Source: Aureimonas fodinaquatilis
Lineage (GTDB): Bacteria; Pseudomonadota; Alphaproteobacteria; Rhizobiales; Rhizobiaceae
Assembly (NCBI RefSeq): GCF_008369445.1
Contig: NZ_VTWH01000002.1
Coordinates: 310,001-374,000, forward strand
Length of the DNA stretch: 64,000 nucleotides
Direction of reading: 5' to 3'
The position numbers and the translations under genes are program-made. Within the stretch, counting starts at the first letter, position 1. Every line of letters begins with the position of its first letter. This document shows positions 62,804-64,000 of the stretch, piece by piece. Under the pieces are notes generated by a model that worked only from the letters and a program-made list of their open reading frames with translations, searched no databases and had not been told where the DNA came from.

Positions 62804-63742
62804 TTGGATTTTCGTGACGTGAATTTTCGCCAGTTTGATGCATTCTCCGCGGTTATGGCTGCGGGCAGCATTACCGGTGCGGCTAAAATGCTGGGCTGCT
62901 CGCAACCAACCATAACGCGATTGATCCGCGAGTTTGAAAGTGCACTCGGGTTTGAGCTCCTGCACAGAAGCGGGCCCAGGGTTTCACCCACCGAGCGGGC
63001 TCTTAAATTCCATCAGGAAGTCGAAGGTCTGATGGTCGACATGGGCCGTTTGCAAGAGCGTGTGGCGGAAATTCGCGAGGAGGCAACACCCCGCATACAC
63101 ATTGCCGCCACGCCGGCTCTGGCTGTATCTCTGGTGCCGGGCGCGCTTGCGCGGCTGGCTGCCGAAGACCTGCCGCAACGTATTCTGCTCAGTGCCGATC
63201 CAATTGAACGGGTTATCCAATCTGTTGTTTCGCGCAAATCAGAGCTTGGTGTCGCTTCATTTCCAATCGAGCATGCGTCGATTGAAACACACTGGCTTGC
63301 CGAAGCACCCTGTGTCGCAATCTTGCCGATCGGCCATCCGCTTGGTGGGCATGGTCATTTGCGGGTTGCCGATCTGAAGGATGAAAGGCTGATAGCTGCA
63401 GCGCATCCCTTTCGTCACCGCACCCGTATCGACCGCGCATTGCAGGAAAATGGCGTTGAACCAAACCGGGTGATTGATACCAATGCCTCCATAACCGCAA
63501 TCAGCATGGCACGAGCTGGACTGGGTGTGGCAATTGTTGAGCCGGCAACCGCCTACGGCTACCCCGTAGAGGGCGTAGAAGTGTGCAGGATTGATGCGCA
63601 AATTCCGTTTTACTTTGGCGCAATCAGCCCGGTAAATGTTCCATTGTCACCAGCGGCGGAAGCCTTCATTCCCTGTGTCAGAGATTATGCTGCAGCAATT
63701 ATTCCGGGGATACGGTTCAAAACAAATGTAGCCAAAATTTAA
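62804..63742 (+). CDS. LysR family regulator of the opine-type operon
   Basis: A 312-residue LysR protein with the winged helix (NFRQFDAFSAVMAAGSITGA, AKMLGCSQPTITRLIREFESALGFELL) and the effector domain (THWLAEAPCVAILPIGHPLGG, SMARAGLGVAIVEP). It starts at TTG 62804 with GGAGG seven or eight bases upstream. It is divergent from the opine-dehydrogenase-like operon (178 bp between), which it probably controls with the imported compound as ligand. Confidence 0.88.
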   Translation: MDFRDVNFRQFDAFSAVMAAGSITGAAKMLGCSQPTITRLIREFESALGFELLHRSGPRVSPTERALKFHQEVEGLMVDMGRLQERVAEIREEATPRIHIAATPALAVSLVPGALARLAAEDLPQRILLSADPIERVIQSVVSRKSELGVASFPIEHASIETHWLAEAPCVAILPIGHPLGGHGHLRVADLKDERLIAAAHPFRHRTRIDRALQENGVEPNRVIDTNASITAISMARAGLGVAIVEPATAYGYPVEGVEVCRIDAQIPFYFGAISPVNVPLSPAAEAFIPCVRDYAAAIIPGIRFKTNVAKI

Positions 63743-63792
63743 AGCGAGCTGAGTTTCAAAACAAGCTGCTGAGCTGTGGCGTGGTATTGATA

Positions 63793-64000
63793 CTAGGGCG
63801 AGGAGACGGTTGGCAGCGGGTCGGTCAGCGTTGTCAGATAGCGGCTCAATGCCGCTGTTTCCTCTTCGGTAAAGCGCAGAACGAGTTTGGAGCGACGAAC
63901 CAGAATATCCTCTGCGGTGCGCGCCCATTCATTCTCAACCAGCCACCGAACCTCTGCCTCATATAGACCGTGGCCAATTTCCTGCCCCATACCGCCAGGC
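63793..64000 (-). CDS. glpD: glycerol-3-phosphate dehydrogenase, C-terminal part
   Basis: The last 68 residues of an aerobic FAD-dependent glycerol-3-phosphate dehydrogenase. The run GHGLYEAEVRWLVENEWART with AEDILVRRSKLVLRF, followed by TEEETAALSRY, is the conserved C-terminal domain of GlpD. The reading frame continues off the right edge toward the N-terminus. The apparent ATG at 63990 is internal. It is convergent with the LysR gene. The product oxidises glycerol-3-phosphate to dihydroxyacetone phosphate at the inner membrane. Confidence 0.85.
   Translation of the reverse strand, partial: PGGMGQEIGHGLYEAEVRWLVENEWARTAEDILVRRSKLVLRFTEEETAALSRYLTTLTDPLPTVSSP

Overview
The window looks like a chromosomal segment of an alphaproteobacterium of the order Hyphomicrobiales (Rhizobiales). 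The evidence is the tmk / D-Ala-D-Ala carboxypeptidase / rlpA block at the left edge, the DUF6894 protein, the Crp-type regulator, an octopine-dehydrogenase-family gene, and many TauABC-, Liv- and Pot-type ABC operons with LysR, TetR and Lrp regulators. No species can be named from sequence alone. No CRISPR array, rRNA, complete phage or insertion sequence was seen.

Layout. 1-2.8 kb: cell-envelope and nucleotide genes (tmk partial, an S11 peptidase homolog with altered active-site motifs, rlpA). 3.3-8.9 kb: a DedA/YqaA-type membrane protein, a five-PAS hybrid histidine kinase, DUF6894 and a Crp/Fnr regulator. 9.2 kb: tRNA-Ser(UGA) with a short repeat cluster behind it that may be an old integration site. 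9.4-16.9 kb: single accessory genes, including an orphan SecY-like membrane protein and a DHA2 efflux pump divergent from its likely TetR repressor. 16.9-19.5 kb: ornithine cyclodeaminase and arginase, divergent from an Lrp/AsnC regulator.

19.8-30.4 kb: surface-polysaccharide locus. It holds a Wzm/Wzt exporter, a 986-residue methyltransferase/glycosyltransferase fusion, a GtrA/GtrB pair, a WxcM-like two-domain sugar-nucleotide enzyme and a DegT aminotransferase. Two genes are damaged: a glycosyltransferase is joined out of frame to the 3' part of a UDP-GlcNAc 2-epimerase gene, and the aminotransferase has a frameshift at a run of six G.

30.8-64 kb: catabolic and transport operons, mostly on the minus strand. 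(a) A TauABC/SsuABC-like importer with an ornithine-cyclodeaminase-family enzyme and a CocE-type hydrolase, opposite a LysR gene. (b) XRE-cupin and EamA genes sharing an operator, a second EamA protein and YghU. (c) An eight-gene operon of a BKACE enzyme, LivKHMGF, a cyclase-family hydrolase and an SDR, opposite a TetR gene and closed by a hairpin. (d) An M48 lipoprotein protease, yaeQ and a small ion channel. (e) A run from an opine-dehydrogenase-like gene through a Pot-type importer to two aldo/keto reductases, an SDR, a flavoprotein and two CMD-family proteins, opposite a LysR gene. The window ends in glpD.

The most promising leads are the SecY-like orphan, the S11 peptidase with substitutions in two of its three catalytic motifs, the glycosyltransferase/WecB junction, the poly-G frameshift, the duplicated palindromic operator at 56.5 kb, and two operons that look like complete uptake-plus-degradation pathways for unidentified nitrogen compounds.
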